A stretch of DNA of 64,000 nucleotides from Tersicoccus phoenicis (GTDB lineage Bacteria > Actinomycetota > Actinomycetes > Actinomycetales > Micrococcaceae). The position numbers and the translations under genes were made by a program. The notes beneath the pieces were generated by a model. That model was given only the letters and a program-made list of their open reading frames with translations, did not search any database and had not been told where the DNA came from. Where the stretch lies: contig NZ_MRDE01000072.1 of NCBI RefSeq assembly GCF_001968835.1, forward strand, positions 124,001 through 188,000, written 5' to 3'. Shown one piece after another: positions 19,453 to 29,228 of the stretch. Positions within the stretch are counted from its first letter, which is position 1. Every line of letters begins with the position of its first letter.

Positions 19453-20201
19453 GTGATCTTCCGCTGATCGGGGACGACACCGGCGTGGACCGGCCCGCGC
19501 TGGACGAGGCCCGGATCGGCGTCGTCACGTTCCCCGGTTCCCTCGACGACCGGGATGCCGCCCGCGCGATCCGGCTCGCCGGAGCGACCCCGGTGCCCCT
19601 CTTCCACGCCGACGCCGATCTGCAGGACGTCGACGCCGTCGTGCTGCCCGGCGGATTCTCCTACGGCGACTACCTGCGGGCCGGCGCGATCGCCCGGTTC
19701 GCACCGTTGATGGAACGCCTCGTGGACGCCGCGAGCGGCTCCGGGTCCTCCTCCGGTGGGCCCCTGCCGGTGCTCGGCATCTGCAACGGTTTCCAGATGC
19801 TCACCGAGGCGCACCTGCTGCCCGGGTCGATGATCAAGAACGACCACCTGCACTTCGTCTGCCGCGACCAGGCGTTGCGCGTGGAGAACACCGCCACGGC
19901 CTGGACGAGTGCGTTCACCCCGGGACAGCGGATGGTCGTGCCCCTGAAGAACCAGGACGGCCAGTACGTCGCCGATGACGCCACGGTCGAGACGCTCGAG
20001 GGTGAGGGCCGGGTCGTGTTCCGCTACCTCGACGGCAACCCCAACGGCTCCCGCCGGGACATCGCCGGCATCACCAACCCGGCCGGCAACGTCGTCGGGC
20101 TCATGCCGCACCCCGAGCACGCCGTGGAGGACGGCTACGGCCCGTCCCTGGACGGTCTTGGCCTGTTCACCTCCGTGCTCACCACGCTCGTCCACCGCTG
20201 A
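19449..20201 (+). CDS. purQ: Phosphoribosylformylglycinamidine synthase subunit PurQ (glutaminase)
   Basis: PurQ is the class I glutamine amidotransferase that supplies ammonia to PurL. The catalytic cysteine is in [10 protein letters not shown] (about residues 107-116) and the His/Glu pair in [10 protein letters not shown] (about 219-228). The N-terminal [14 protein letters not shown] and [16 protein letters not shown] match the family. At 250 residues it is slightly longer than usual because of a 20-residue N-terminal lead and a Ser/Gly-rich loop near residue 95. GTG 19449 overlaps the purS stop. Confidence 0.94.
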   Translation: MSDLPLIGDDTGVDRPALDEARIGVVTFPGSLDDRDAARAIRLAGATPVPLFHADADLQDVDAVVLPGGFSYGDYLRAGAIARFAPLMERLVDAASGSGSSSGGPLPVLGICNGFQMLTEAHLLPGSMIKNDHLHFVCRDQALRVENTATAWTSAFTPGQRMVVPLKNQDGQYVADDATVETLEGEGRVVFRYLDGNPNGSRRDIAGITNPAGNVVGLMPHPEHAVEDGYGPSLDGLGLFTSVLTTLVHR

Positions 20202-20218
20202 GGAGACCCCGCTGCCCC

Positions 20219-22612
20219 ATGACCGAAGACACCGCCTCGAACGTCACCGAGAACATCGCCGAGACTCCCGGGACCAGGGCGCCGGACACCGCCTCCCGCT
20301 CCTTCACCCTGGACACCGTCGCCCACGCCGCCGACACCCCCGACGTCGAGCTGCCCTGGACCGAGCTCGGTCTGAAACGCGACGAGTTCGACCGGATCGG
20401 GCAGATCCTGGGCCGCCGGCCCACCGCGGCGGAGCTGGCCATGTACTCGGTGATGTGGTCCGAGCACTGCTCCTACAAGTCCTCGAAGATCCACCTGCGC
20501 CAGTTCGGGCAGAAGGTCACCGACGCGATGACGGAGCGCCTGCTCGTCGGTATCGGCGAGAACGCGGGCGTCGTGGACATCGGGGACGGCTGGGCGGTCA
20601 CGTTCAAGGTGGAGTCGCACAACCACCCGTCGTTCGTCGAGCCCTATCAGGGTGCGGCCACCGGCGTCGGCGGCATCGTCCGGGACATCATCGCGATGGG
20701 CGCCCGGCCCGTCGCCGTGATGGACCCGCTGCGCTTCGGCGCCGTCGACCACCCGGACACCGCCCGGCTGGTGCACGGCATCGTCGCGGGCATCGGCGGG
20801 TACGGCAACTCCCTCGGCCTGCCCAACATCGGCGGCGAACTCGTCTTCGACCCCGTCTACCAGGGCAACCCGCTGGTCAACGCCCTCGCGGTGGGGGTGC
20901 TGCGGCACGAGGACATCCGGCTGGCGAACGCGTCGGGCACCGGCAACAAGGTGGTGCTGTTCGGAGCTCGCACCGGCGGCGACGGCATCGGCGGCGCGTC
21001 CGTGCTCGCGTCGGAGTCGTTCGAGGGCTCGGGAAAGCCCGCCAAACGCCCGGCGGTGCAGGTCGGCGACCCGTTCGCCGAGAAGGTGCTGATCGAGTGC
21101 TGCCTGCAGTTGTTCGCCGGCGGCGTCGTCGAGGGCATCCAGGACCTCGGCGCCGCCGGCATCTCCTGCGCCACCAGCGAACTCGCGTCCAACGGCGACG
21201 GCGGCATGCACGTCGAACTGACCAACGTGCTGCTCCGCGACCCCTCCCTCACCCCGGGGGAGATCCTGATGAGCGAGTCGCAGGAGCGCATGATGGCGGT
21301 CGTGACGCCGGAGAACGTCGCCGCGTTCGAGGCGATCATGGGTCGGTGGGCGGTCGAGTACTCCTGGCTCGGCGAGGTCACCGACACCGGCCGGCTCGTC
21401 ATCGAGTGGGACGGCGAGGTGATCGTCGACGTCGACCCGCGCACGGTGGCGCACGAGGGCCCGGTCTACGACCGGCCGCAGGCCCGGCCGGACTGGCTGG
21501 ACGGTGTGCAGGCGGACCGGTTCGCCGGGTCGGTCGCGGACACCGATCGGCCCGCCGGGAACGCCCTTGCCGGCGCCGTCCTCGAGCTGATGGCCTCCCC
21601 GAACCTGTGCGCGAAGGACTGGGTGACCGACCAGTACGACCGGTACGTGCAGGGCAACACCGCCCTGGCGATGCCCGACGACGCCGGCGTCATCCGCGTC
21701 GACGAGGGCACCGGGCTCGGGGTCGCGATCGCCACGGACGCCAACGGCCGGTACGCCTATCTGGACCCGTACGAGGGGGCGCGGCTGGCGCTGGCCGAGT
21801 CGTATCGCAACGTGGCCACCACCGGGGCGCGGCCGCTGGCCGTCACCGACTGCCTGAACTTCGGGTCCCCCGAGGACCCGGCCGTGATGTGGCAGTTCGT
21901 GCAGGCCGTCACCGGGCTCTCCGACGCGTGCCGCGACCTGGCCGTGCCGGTGACCGGCGGCAACGTCTCCCTGTACAACCAGACCGGCGGCGTCCCGATC
22001 CACCCCACACCCGTCGTCGGCGTGCTGGGCGTGTTCGACGACGTGGCCCGGCGCACCCCGTCCGGCTGGCGGGAGGACGGGCAGGCGATCTACCTGCTCG
22101 GCACCACCCGCGACGAGCTCGACGGCTCCGCGTGGGCCGGGTTGCGCGGACACCTGGGCGGGCGCCCCCCGTCCGTGGACCTGGCGGCGGAGAAGACCCT
22201 GGCCGAGATCCTGATCAACGCCTCCCGCGACGGGATGGTCGACGCCGCGCACGACCTGTCGACCGGTGGCCTCGCCGCCGCGCTGGTCGAGGCGTGCCTG
22301 CGGTACGACGTCGGGGCTCGGGTCGGCCTCGATGAGGTGGCCGAACGCGACGGCGTCGACGTCTTCACCCTGCTGTTCTCGGAGTCGCAGGGCCGGGCAC
22401 TGGTCGCCGTCCCGCGGTCCGAGGAGGTGCGGTTCACCGACATGTGCACGGCTCGCGGCTATCCGGCGATCCGCATCGGCGTCGTCGACGCCGTCGGCGT
22501 CGGGACCGACGACGTGCCGGCACCGTCGCTGGACGTACAGGGCCACTTTACGCTGGCGATGGCCCAGCTGCGGGAGGCGTGGTCGGCCACGCTGCCGGCC
22601 CACTTCGGCTGA
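20219..22612 (+). CDS. purL: Phosphoribosylformylglycinamidine synthase subunit PurL
   Basis: PurL is the ATP-dependent synthetase subunit that converts FGAR to FGAM. The 797-residue length suits the PurSQL-type large subunit plus about 40 extra N-terminal residues. Signatures include [12 protein letters not shown] (about 79-90), [25 protein letters not shown] (about 135-160), [18 protein letters not shown] and [12 protein letters not shown] 17-bp gap separates it from purQ. No purF or purM gene follows within the window. Confidence 0.96.
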   Translation: MTEDTASNVTENIAETPGTRAPDTASRSFTLDTVAHAADTPDVELPWTELGLKRDEFDRIGQILGRRPTAAELAMYSVMWSEHCSYKSSKIHLRQFGQKVTDAMTERLLVGIGENAGVVDIGDGWAVTFKVESHNHPSFVEPYQGAATGVGGIVRDIIAMGARPVAVMDPLRFGAVDHPDTARLVHGIVAGIGGYGNSLGLPNIGGELVFDPVYQGNPLVNALAVGVLRHEDIRLANASGTGNKVVLFGARTGGDGIGGASVLASESFEGSGKPAKRPAVQVGDPFAEKVLIECCLQLFAGGVVEGIQDLGAAGISCATSELASNGDGGMHVELTNVLLRDPSLTPGEILMSESQERMMAVVTPENVAAFEAIMGRWAVEYSWLGEVTDTGRLVIEWDGEVIVDVDPRTVAHEGPVYDRPQARPDWLDGVQADRFAGSVADTDRPAGNALAGAVLELMASPNLCAKDWVTDQYDRYVQGNTALAMPDDAGVIRVDEGTGLGVAIATDANGRYAYLDPYEGARLALAESYRNVATTGARPLAVTDCLNFGSPEDPAVMWQFVQAVTGLSDACRDLAVPVTGGNVSLYNQTGGVPIHPTPVVGVLGVFDDVARRTPSGWREDGQAIYLLGTTRDELDGSAWAGLRGHLGGRPPSVDLAAEKTLAEILINASRDGMVDAAHDLSTGGLAAALVEACLRYDVGARVGLDEVAERDGVDVFTLLFSESQGRALVAVPRSEEVRFTDMCTARGYPAIRIGVVDAVGVGTDDVPAPSLDVQGHFTLAMAQLREAWSATLPAHFG

Positions 22613-22667
22613 GGAGTGCGCCGGCCCGCTATTGACGACCCGACGTCGAAGGGCGAAGGATCGACGG

Positions 22668-23174
22668 ATGGATGCACGCGATGTCTACCGCACGATCTTC
22701 GACGCGATCGCCGCATCGGTGGAACGCACCCTGGACGGCCTGAGCGCCGACCAGCTGAACCAGCGGCCGTTCGGTGAGGCGAATTCGATCTCCTGGCTCG
22801 TCTGGCACCTGACCCGGGTGCAGGACGACCACCTGGCCGACGCCTTCGACCACCGCCAGGTCTGGCCGCAGCGCTGGAGCACCGAGCTGGCGCTCGGCCT
22901 GCCGGAGACCGACACCGGCTTCGGGCACACCCCCGAGCAGGTGACGCAGGTGCAGGTGACCTCGGCGGACCAGCTGATCGGCTACCACCATGACGTGCAC
23001 CGACAGACCCTCGTCGATCTGGAGCGCGTGACCGCGGATTCCCTCGATGAGGTGATCGACGAGCGGTGGGATCCGCCCGTCACCCGCGGCGTCCGACTGG
23101 CCAGCGTGATCGGCGACTGCTATCAGCATCTCGGTCAGGCCGGCTACGTCCGGGGGCTTCTCCCTCGTCTCTGA
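22668..23174 (+). CDS. DinB/DUF664-family protein
   Basis: This is a 168-residue four-helix-bundle protein of the DinB-like superfamily, which includes mycothiol/bacillithiol-dependent transferases. Metal-ligand-type histidines are in SWLVWHLTRVQDDHL (about residues 38-52) and GDCYQHLGQAGYVRGLL near the C-terminus; the usual central histidine may be in YHHDVHR. The substrate is unknown. ATG 22668 follows GAAGGA by about 7 nt. It stands alone after purL. Confidence 0.75.
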   Translation: MDARDVYRTIFDAIAASVERTLDGLSADQLNQRPFGEANSISWLVWHLTRVQDDHLADAFDHRQVWPQRWSTELALGLPETDTGFGHTPEQVTQVQVTSADQLIGYHHDVHRQTLVDLERVTADSLDEVIDERWDPPVTRGVRLASVIGDCYQHLGQAGYVRGLLPRL

Positions 23175-23240
23175 CCCCACTCCCCTCCCCCGGCGGGAGA
23201 CGTGTCACCCACCGACCGGAGCCGCGGCCGACGACGTCGA

Positions 23241-23246
23241 TACACT
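23241..23246 (+). promoter_or_regulatory. -10 box (TACACT), leaderless cls promoter
   Basis: TACACT ends 6 nt before GTG 23253, a near-perfect example of the leaderless layout seen across the window. Confidence 0.55.
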
Positions 23247-23252
23247 GCCGAC

Positions 23253-24731
23253 GTGGACCTGTCCTTGTTCAACCTCAGTGCCATGCCACTGGGGTGGGCG
23301 ATTGCGGTGGCCACCGTGGAGCTGGTGATCCGGTTGGTGATGCTCGGCATCGTCCCGAACAAGCGGCGCCCCTCGGTCGCCCTGGGCTGGCTGCTGGCGA
23401 TCTACCTGATCCCGTTCGTCGGGCTGATCCTGTTCCTGCTGCTCGGAAGCTACAAGCTGCCCCGGGCGCGGCGCGAGAAGCAGGTGGAGATGAACCGGCT
23501 GATCCGCGAGAACTCCCCGCCCGCCGCGGTCATCGGCGACGACCGCCCGATGCCGGTGTGGGTGCGCGCCGCGGCCGTGCTGAACGACCGGCTCGGTGCG
23601 CTGCCCATGATCGCGGGCAACGACCTGACGCTGCTGGACGGCTACGAGACCGCCTACGCGGCGATGGCGGAGGAGATCCGCCGGGCCGAGCGCTGGGTCC
23701 ACCTGGAGTTCTACATCGCCGCGGACGATCCGACGACGGCCCCGCTGCTGGACGCGCTGGACGACGCCGTCGCCCGCGGCGTGACGGTCCGCTTCCTGCT
23801 CGACCACCTCGGCTCCGCCGGGTACCCCGGTTACTCGACCCTGGTGCGACGGCTCGACCGCTCCGGCGTGCAATGGGCCCGGATGCTGCCGCTGCGGCCG
23901 TGGAAGCTCGAGTACACCCGGCCGGACCTGCGCAATCACCGCAAGATCGTCGTCATCGACGGCGACGTCGCGTTCACCGGGTCGCAGAACTGCATCGACC
24001 GGTCCTACAACAAGCGGCGCAACCGCCGCCGCGGCCTGCAGTGGGAGGATCTGTGGGTGCGGGGCACCGGTCCCGTGGTGGACGCGCTGAACGCTCTGTT
24101 CGTCACCGACTGGTACTCGGAGACGGACGAGCTGCTCATCCACGAGGCGCAGGACGAGCTGCCGGCCGAGGCCTCCGGTGGCCTGATGTGCCAAGTGGTC
24201 CCGTCCGGGCCCGGGTTCGAGAACGAGAACAATCTCCGGATGATCAACACGGTGCTGTATCACGCGCTCGATCGGGTGGACATCGTCAGCCCGTACTTCG
24301 TGCCGGACGAGTCGTCCATGTCGGCGGTCACCAGCGCGGCCCAGCGCGGTGTGCGGGTCGCCCTGTACGTCAGCGAGATCAGTGACCAGTTCTTCGTCTA
24401 CCACGCGCAGCGCTCCTACTACGAGGAGTTGATGGAGGCCGGCGTCACCATCTACCGCCACCGGCGACCGACGATCCTGCACACGAAGGCGATCCTGATC
24501 GACGACGACGTCGCCGTCGTGGGCTCTTCCAACTTGGACATGCGCTCCTTCGCCCTCAACCTCGAGGTGTCGACCCTCGTGTACGGTCGCGACTTCGTCA
24601 GCACCCTCGACGGCGTCCTGGACCGGTACCGTGCCGCCAGCACCGTGCTCGCTCTCGACGACTGGCGCCAGCGCGCGCTCGGGGTGAAGTTCCTCGACAA
24701 CGTCTGCCGGCTGACCAGCGCCCTGATGTGA
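23253..24731 (+). CDS. cls: Cardiolipin synthase (phospholipase D family)
   Basis: This 492-residue membrane enzyme joins phosphatidylglycerol molecules (or a CDP-DAG partner) to form cardiolipin. Two N-terminal transmembrane helices (about 12-33 and 43-62) are followed by two PLD domains. Each has its HKD motif: HRKIVVIDGDVAFTGSQN (about 229) and HTKAILIDDDVAVVGSSNLDMRS (about 410). The start is GTG 23253 because the -10 box lies just upstream and the helix then sits at the N-terminus. It is convergent with acs, with a large hairpin between. Confidence 0.93.
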   Translation: MDLSLFNLSAMPLGWAIAVATVELVIRLVMLGIVPNKRRPSVALGWLLAIYLIPFVGLILFLLLGSYKLPRARREKQVEMNRLIRENSPPAAVIGDDRPMPVWVRAAAVLNDRLGALPMIAGNDLTLLDGYETAYAAMAEEIRRAERWVHLEFYIAADDPTTAPLLDALDDAVARGVTVRFLLDHLGSAGYPGYSTLVRRLDRSGVQWARMLPLRPWKLEYTRPDLRNHRKIVVIDGDVAFTGSQNCIDRSYNKRRNRRRGLQWEDLWVRGTGPVVDALNALFVTDWYSETDELLIHEAQDELPAEASGGLMCQVVPSGPGFENENNLRMINTVLYHALDRVDIVSPYFVPDESSMSAVTSAAQRGVRVALYVSEISDQFFVYHAQRSYYEELMEAGVTIYRHRRPTILHTKAILIDDDVAVVGSSNLDMRSFALNLEVSTLVYGRDFVSTLDGVLDRYRAASTVLALDDWRQRALGVKFLDNVCRLTSALM

Positions 24732-24771
24732 CTCGTGCGTCTCCCCGCCCACCACCTCGTGCCTCTCCCCG

Positions 24772-24834
24772 CGTTGACTATTGAATTTCGGGGCTCCAAC
24801 CTGCGTACAGAGCCCCAGAATTCAATAGTCAACG
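24772..24834 (+). terminator. Long hairpin between convergent cls and acs
   Basis: Two 25-nt arms (24772-24796 and 24810-24834) are complementary at 23 of 25 positions and enclose a 13-nt loop. The outer part CGTTGACTATTGAATT is AT-richer than the region and the inner part GGGGCTC is GC-rich. It is placed to stop both cls and acs transcripts. The AT-rich arms set it apart from other hairpins here, so it may be a dispersed repeat unit. Confidence 0.7.
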
Positions 24835-24881
24835 GGAACGACGACGGCCGTGACCGGGTCGGGGAGAGGCGGGACGCGGGG

Positions 24882-27098
24882 TCAGCGCCCCCGCTCGCTC
24901 GCGACCGCCCGCGCGATCCCCTCAACCGACGTCTCGTCCTGCAGGCTCGTGATGTCCCCCAGGGTGCTCCCCTCCCACAACTGGGTGAGCAGGCGCCGCA
25001 TGATCTTGCCGGACCGGGTCTTGGGCAGGTCCGGCACGGGGATGAGCACCTTGGGCCGGGCAATCGGGCCGATCACGGTGCCCACGTGCGCCCGCAGGTC
25101 CTCGGCGGACACGGACGAACCCGCCCGCAGCACCACGAAGGCGGCGACGGCGTGCCCGGTGAGCGGGTCGCCGACGGGGCAGCAGCCCGCCTCGACGACG
25201 TCCGGGTGGGTGACCAGGGCGGACTCGATCTCGATGGTTGAGAGCCGGTGCCCGGAGACGTTGATGACATCGTCGACCCGGCCGAGGATCCAGATGTCCC
25301 CGTCCTCGTCGTAGCGGCCGCCGTCGCCGGCGAAGAACCAGCCCCGGTCCGCGTACTGGCGCCAGTAGGAGTCCGCGTAGCGTTGCGGGTCCTTCCACAC
25401 CGTGCGTGCGATCGACGGCCCGATCGCATCGACGACGACGAATCCCGGCACCCCGGGCGGCGTGCGGACGCCGTCGGCGTCGACCACGGACGCGTTCACC
25501 CCCGGCAGGGCGCGGGTCGCGCACCCGGGTTTCGGGCCGCCGGCCTCGGTGTCCTCCCGGTCGAAGGCGGCGTCGTGCGGGCGCGGCGAGAGGATGGTGG
25601 CGCCGGTCTCGGACTGCCACCAGGTGTCGATCACCGATGCCGCGCCGCCGCCGATGTGCTGCCGGAACCAGCGCCACGCCTCGGGGTTGATGGCCTCCCC
25701 GACGGTGCCGATCAGCCGCACCGAGTCGAGGTTGTAGGTGGCCGGCACCCCGTCCGGGAAGGCGCCCATCAGCGACCGGACCAGGGTGGGCGCCGTGTAG
25801 TAGGTGGTGACCCCGTAGCGCTCGATGATCTCGAGGTGCCGGCCGAAGTGCGGCGTGTTCGGGGTGCCCTCGTAGATCACCTGCGTCACGCCGTTGACCA
25901 GCGGCCCGTAGATCTCGTAGGTGTGCGCGGTGACCCAGGCCAGGTCCGCGGTGCACCAGTGCACGGTGGCGTCCCGGCGCGCCGGGTCCACGGCGGTGGA
26001 GAGTTCGTCCACGCGGCCGGCAACCCCACCGCCTCCGGACGCATCCGGGAGCAGGTCGAACAGCAGGGCGTGCGTGTACGCGGTCTGCACCAGGTACCCG
26101 CCCATCGTGTGCACCAAGCCCTTGGGCCGGCCCGTGGTCCCGGAGGTGTACATGAGGAACAGGGGCGACTCGGCGTCGAACGCGGCCGGTTCATGCGTGT
26201 CCGGCACGGTGGCCAGCAGCTCGTGCCACCACACGTCCCGACCCTCCGTCCAGGGCACCGCGCTCTCCGCGGTGGACCGGGCCCCGCGGGCGCCGACCGG
26301 CACCGCGCCGGGGCGACCACCGGCGGCGCCGGGCTTGGCGGTGCGGCGGACCACGACGACGTGCTCGACGGCGTTCGCGCCACCGCGCGCACCGGCACCG
26401 ACGGCGGCGTCGGCGTTCCGTTTGACCGGGACGACGGCGCCTCGGCGGTGCTGACCGTCGGACGTGACGAGCACCTTCGCCCCGGTGTCCTCCACCCGGA
26501 ACCGCAGTGCCTCCGCGGAGAAGCCGCCGAACACCAGCGAGTGCACCGCACCGATCCGGGCGCAGGCCAGGGTGATGATGACGGTCTCCGGGATGACGGG
26601 CAGGTAGATGACCACCCGGTCCCCTGCGACGACGCCGAGCGCCTCGAGGGCATTGGCGGCCCGGCTGACCTCCCGCTGCAGGTCAGCGTACGTGTAGGTG
26701 AGCCGGTCTCCCGGTTCACCCTCGAAGTGCAGCGCCACGTGGCTGCCCCGGCCGGCCTCGACGTGCCGGTCGACGCAGTTGTACGCCACGTTCAGTTTCC
26801 CGCCGGCGAACCACTCGATCACCGGCGGCGCGTAGACGCCGTCGTCGTCGTCCGTGTCCGCCCCGTCCTCCCCGGCGCCGTTCTCTCCCGCGTGGCCGGG
26901 ACGACGGACCGCCGGCTCGAACCGGTGCGCGGTGTGCCACGGCTGCACCCAGTCCAGCCGCTGCGCCTGCCGCTCCCAGAACGCGACCCGCGCGTCGTCG
27001 CCGAGGTGTGCGGGATTGACGACGTCGCCGCGGCGCTCGTCGGCGCTGGTCCATGCGTTCCGCACCCCGTCGTCCATCTCGATCACTCCTCGGTTCAT
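24882..27098 (-). CDS. acs: Acetyl-CoA synthetase-like AMP-forming ligase
   Basis: This 738-residue adenylate-forming enzyme should activate acetate (or a short acyl acid) to acyl-CoA. Signatures are NVAYNCVDRHVEAGRG, the P-loop YTSGTTGRPKG, DTWWQSETGATILSP, and the C-terminal catalytic lysine in TRSGKIMRRLL. It is about 85 residues longer than typical Acs because of an acidic Gly/Asp insert near residue 75 and a Gly/Ala/Arg-rich insert near residues 260-310. The chosen ATG 27098 overlaps the permease stop (ATGA). ATG 27077, with GAGGAG upstream, is an alternative. It is the last gene of the SAM-riboswitch-led ABC operon, so its true substrate could be linked to sulfur-compound breakdown. Confidence 0.85.
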   Translation of the reverse strand: MNRGVIEMDDGVRNAWTSADERRGDVVNPAHLGDDARVAFWERQAQRLDWVQPWHTAHRFEPAVRRPGHAGENGAGEDGADTDDDDGVYAPPVIEWFAGGKLNVAYNCVDRHVEAGRGSHVALHFEGEPGDRLTYTYADLQREVSRAANALEALGVVAGDRVVIYLPVIPETVIITLACARIGAVHSLVFGGFSAEALRFRVEDTGAKVLVTSDGQHRRGAVVPVKRNADAAVGAGARGGANAVEHVVVVRRTAKPGAAGGRPGAVPVGARGARSTAESAVPWTEGRDVWWHELLATVPDTHEPAAFDAESPLFLMYTSGTTGRPKGLVHTMGGYLVQTAYTHALLFDLLPDASGGGGVAGRVDELSTAVDPARRDATVHWCTADLAWVTAHTYEIYGPLVNGVTQVIYEGTPNTPHFGRHLEIIERYGVTTYYTAPTLVRSLMGAFPDGVPATYNLDSVRLIGTVGEAINPEAWRWFRQHIGGGAASVIDTWWQSETGATILSPRPHDAAFDREDTEAGGPKPGCATRALPGVNASVVDADGVRTPPGVPGFVVVDAIGPSIARTVWKDPQRYADSYWRQYADRGWFFAGDGGRYDEDGDIWILGRVDDVINVSGHRLSTIEIESALVTHPDVVEAGCCPVGDPLTGHAVAAFVVLRAGSSVSAEDLRAHVGTVIGPIARPKVLIPVPDLPKTRSGKIMRRLLTQLWEGSTLGDITSLQDETSVEGIARAVASERGR

Positions 27099-28012
27099 GT
27101 CCACCTCCGCTCCGCGGCGCGCTGCGCCAGGCCCAGCACCGCGTCGGTGACCTTGCCGAGGATCGCCAGCAACACGATCGCCAGCAGCAGCCGGTCCGTC
27201 CGTCCATTGTTCTGCGAATCGATCAGCAGGAACCCCAGACCCATCGACGAGGCGAGCAACTCGGCGGCGACGAGGAACAGCCATGCCTGGGCCAGCGCGA
27301 GCCGCAGTCCGGAGACCACCGCCGGCAGGATGGCCGGCAGCTGCACGGTCAGCAGCAACCGCACACCCCCGTAGCCGAAGGCGCGGCCGGCCTCGACCAG
27401 GTGCGGGTCCACATGTCGCAGGGCGAGCGCGACGGTCGTGTAGACGGGGAAGAACGCGCCGATGGCGATCAGCAGCACCTTGGAGTTCTCGCCGATGCCG
27501 ATCCACAGCAGCAGCAGCGGCACCCACGCCAGCGACGGCACGGCCCGGAACGCGCCGATGGTCGGGCCGAACAGCAGGGCGGAGACCCGGGACAGCCCGA
27601 CCAGGGCGCCCGCGGCCAGGCCGGCCGCGGCGCCGAGCAGGAACCCGAGCAGCACCCGCTGGGTGGAGATCCAGATGTGGATGCCCAGCTGCCCGCGCTG
27701 GACCAGGTCCGCGCCGGCGGCAAGGACGTCCGCGGGCGGGGGCAGCTGGACGGGCGTGAACATCCCGAGCGCGGTGGTCGTCTGCCACAGGGCGAGCAGC
27801 AGCAGGGGGACGAGGATGCCGGCCGCCCAGCGCGTACCCCGCGGCACGCGCGACAAGCGCGGCACGCGCGACAAGCGCGGCACCCGCCGGCCACGTGGCA
27901 CGCGCGAGATTCCCTGGCCACCGATGGTCACCCGGCGATCCTGGATCGCGGCGGTGCCGGTCAGGGTGCCGGGTGCCGCGTCCCTGCGGGCCTGCGGGAG
28001 GGAGGAAGTCAC
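27095..28012 (-). CDS. ssuC: ABC transporter permease (SsuC/TauC family)
   Basis: The product is a 305-residue inner-membrane permease of a NitT/TauT/Ssu-type importer. About six hydrophobic segments follow a basic N-terminus of 60 residues. The EAA loop is EAGRAFGYGGVRLLLTVQLPAILPAVVSGLRLAL (about 200-235). The N-terminus carries a tandem repeat (RVPRLSRVPRLSRVPRG) from 18-bp DNA repeats near 27845-27885. GTG 28012 overlaps the stop of the upstream binding-protein gene (GTGA), and its own stop overlaps the acs start. The operon is broken upstream by the ssuA nonsense codon. Confidence 0.85.
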   Translation of the reverse strand: MTSSLPQARRDAAPGTLTGTAAIQDRRVTIGGQGISRVPRGRRVPRLSRVPRLSRVPRGTRWAAGILVPLLLLALWQTTTALGMFTPVQLPPPADVLAAGADLVQRGQLGIHIWISTQRVLLGFLLGAAAGLAAGALVGLSRVSALLFGPTIGAFRAVPSLAWVPLLLLWIGIGENSKVLLIAIGAFFPVYTTVALALRHVDPHLVEAGRAFGYGGVRLLLTVQLPAILPAVVSGLRLALAQAWLFLVAAELLASSMGLGFLLIDSQNNGRTDRLLLAIVLLAILGKVTDAVLGLAQRAAERRWT

Positions 28013-29058
28013 TGGGTGACCACCGCGGAGGGATCCGCCTGAGCGACCAGGCCGTCGTCGAGCAGGGCGTTCAGCGCGGTGTCGACCGCTCCGGCGTCCT
28101 TGACGTCGCCGGAGTCGACGATGATCTTCCCGACCCGTTCGAGCACCGCGCGCTGCTTCGCCCCCGGGGCCGGGTCGACGCCGAGGTTGGTGCGGGCGAT
28201 CACCTTGGTGGCCACGGCCTTGTCGATGCCGGCGACGTCGGCGAGGATCGCCGCGGTCTCGGCGGGATTCGTCTTGGCCCAGGCCCGGGCGGCCTCGTAG
28301 GTGTTCACCACGGTCTGCGCGATCTCCGGTTCGTTCTTCAGGAAGCTCTCGGTGGCGTTCAGGAAGCCGTAGGTGTTGAAGTCGACGTTGCGGTAGAAGA
28401 GCTTCGCGCCGGACTTCTCCGCTGCGGCCATGATGGGGTCCAGCCCCGCCCAGGCCTGCACCGAGCCGCTCTGCAGGGCGGTGCGCCCGTCGGCGTGCTA
28501 CAGGTTCTGCACGGTGACGTCGCTCGCCTTCAGTCCGTTGGCGGCGAGGGCCTGCAGCAAGAAGAAGTAGGGGTCGGTGCCCTTGGTCGCGGCCACCGAC
28601 TTGCCCTTCAGGTCGGCCACGGACGTGATGCCCGTCTTCGGCGTGGTGACGAGCGCGGACCACTCGGGCTGGGAGTAGATGTCGATCGCGCGGATCGGCG
28701 AGCCGTTCGCCCGGGCCAGCAGCGCAGCGGACCCGGCGGTGGAACCGACGTCGAGCGCGCCGGAGCGCAGTCCCTCGTTGGCCTTGTTCGACCCGGCCGA
28801 CTGCACCCAGGTGACGGTCACGCCCTGCTTCTTCAACGCCGCCTCGAGCCAGCCCTTCTGCTTGATCACCAGGGAGAGCGGGTTGTAGGTGGCGAAGTCG
28901 ATGGTCAGGGTCTTGGCGTTGCCCCCACCCCCGGCAGCGGCGTTGGCGGCGGAGGTGCCGGAGCCCTCCCCTGCGCAGCCGGTGAGGGTCAGGGTCGCGG
29001 CGGTGACGACGGCGACGGCGGTGAGGGCGGAGCGGACGAGTCGGGCAGGGCGGGCCAT
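28009..29058 (-). pseudogene. ssuA: Sulfonate-type ABC substrate-binding lipoprotein, interrupted by an in-frame TAG
   Basis: The frame would encode a 349-residue lipoprotein of the aliphatic sulfonate/NitT-TauT binding family. The signal ends in a lipobox LTGC (about residue 27), followed by a Gly/Ala linker and TLTIDFATYNPLSLVIKQKGWLE. Codon 187 (28498-28500) is TAG in the stretch VQNL-stop-HADGRTALQSGSVQAWAGLDP, where relatives have glutamine (CAG). The reading frame continues intact in phase to 28009, so a single C-to-T change explains it. The start ATG 29058 has GGAGG 6 nt upstream. Without suppression the importer would lack a full binding protein. A sequencing error is possible. Confidence 0.85.
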
Positions 29059-29228
29059 GGTGATCCTCCGGTTGGGGGGTGTGGGGTGGGACGGGATGTC
29101 TCGGAACATGTCTCGGAACCGGCTGCGCCGGAACCGAGTTGAGCGGGCGAAAGGTGGCGAGCTACCGGACCGAAAAATCGGTGCGGTGAGCCGGACGCCG
29201 GTGTGGGGTGGGATGGTGGCGCGGGCGG

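Noticed and set aside
19975-22335. Long open frame overlapping purQ-purL in another frame
   Set aside because: Its product is Arg/Ala/Gly-rich with no family signature, while purL in the proper frame has all its motifs. It is a by-product of high GC content.
24772-24834. tRNA or attachment site
   Set aside because: The fold is a single long hairpin; no cloverleaf or integrase is nearby.
25248-27374. Long open frame antisense to acs
   Set aside because: Low-complexity Gly/Arg/Val composition and exact antisense position to a well-supported gene.
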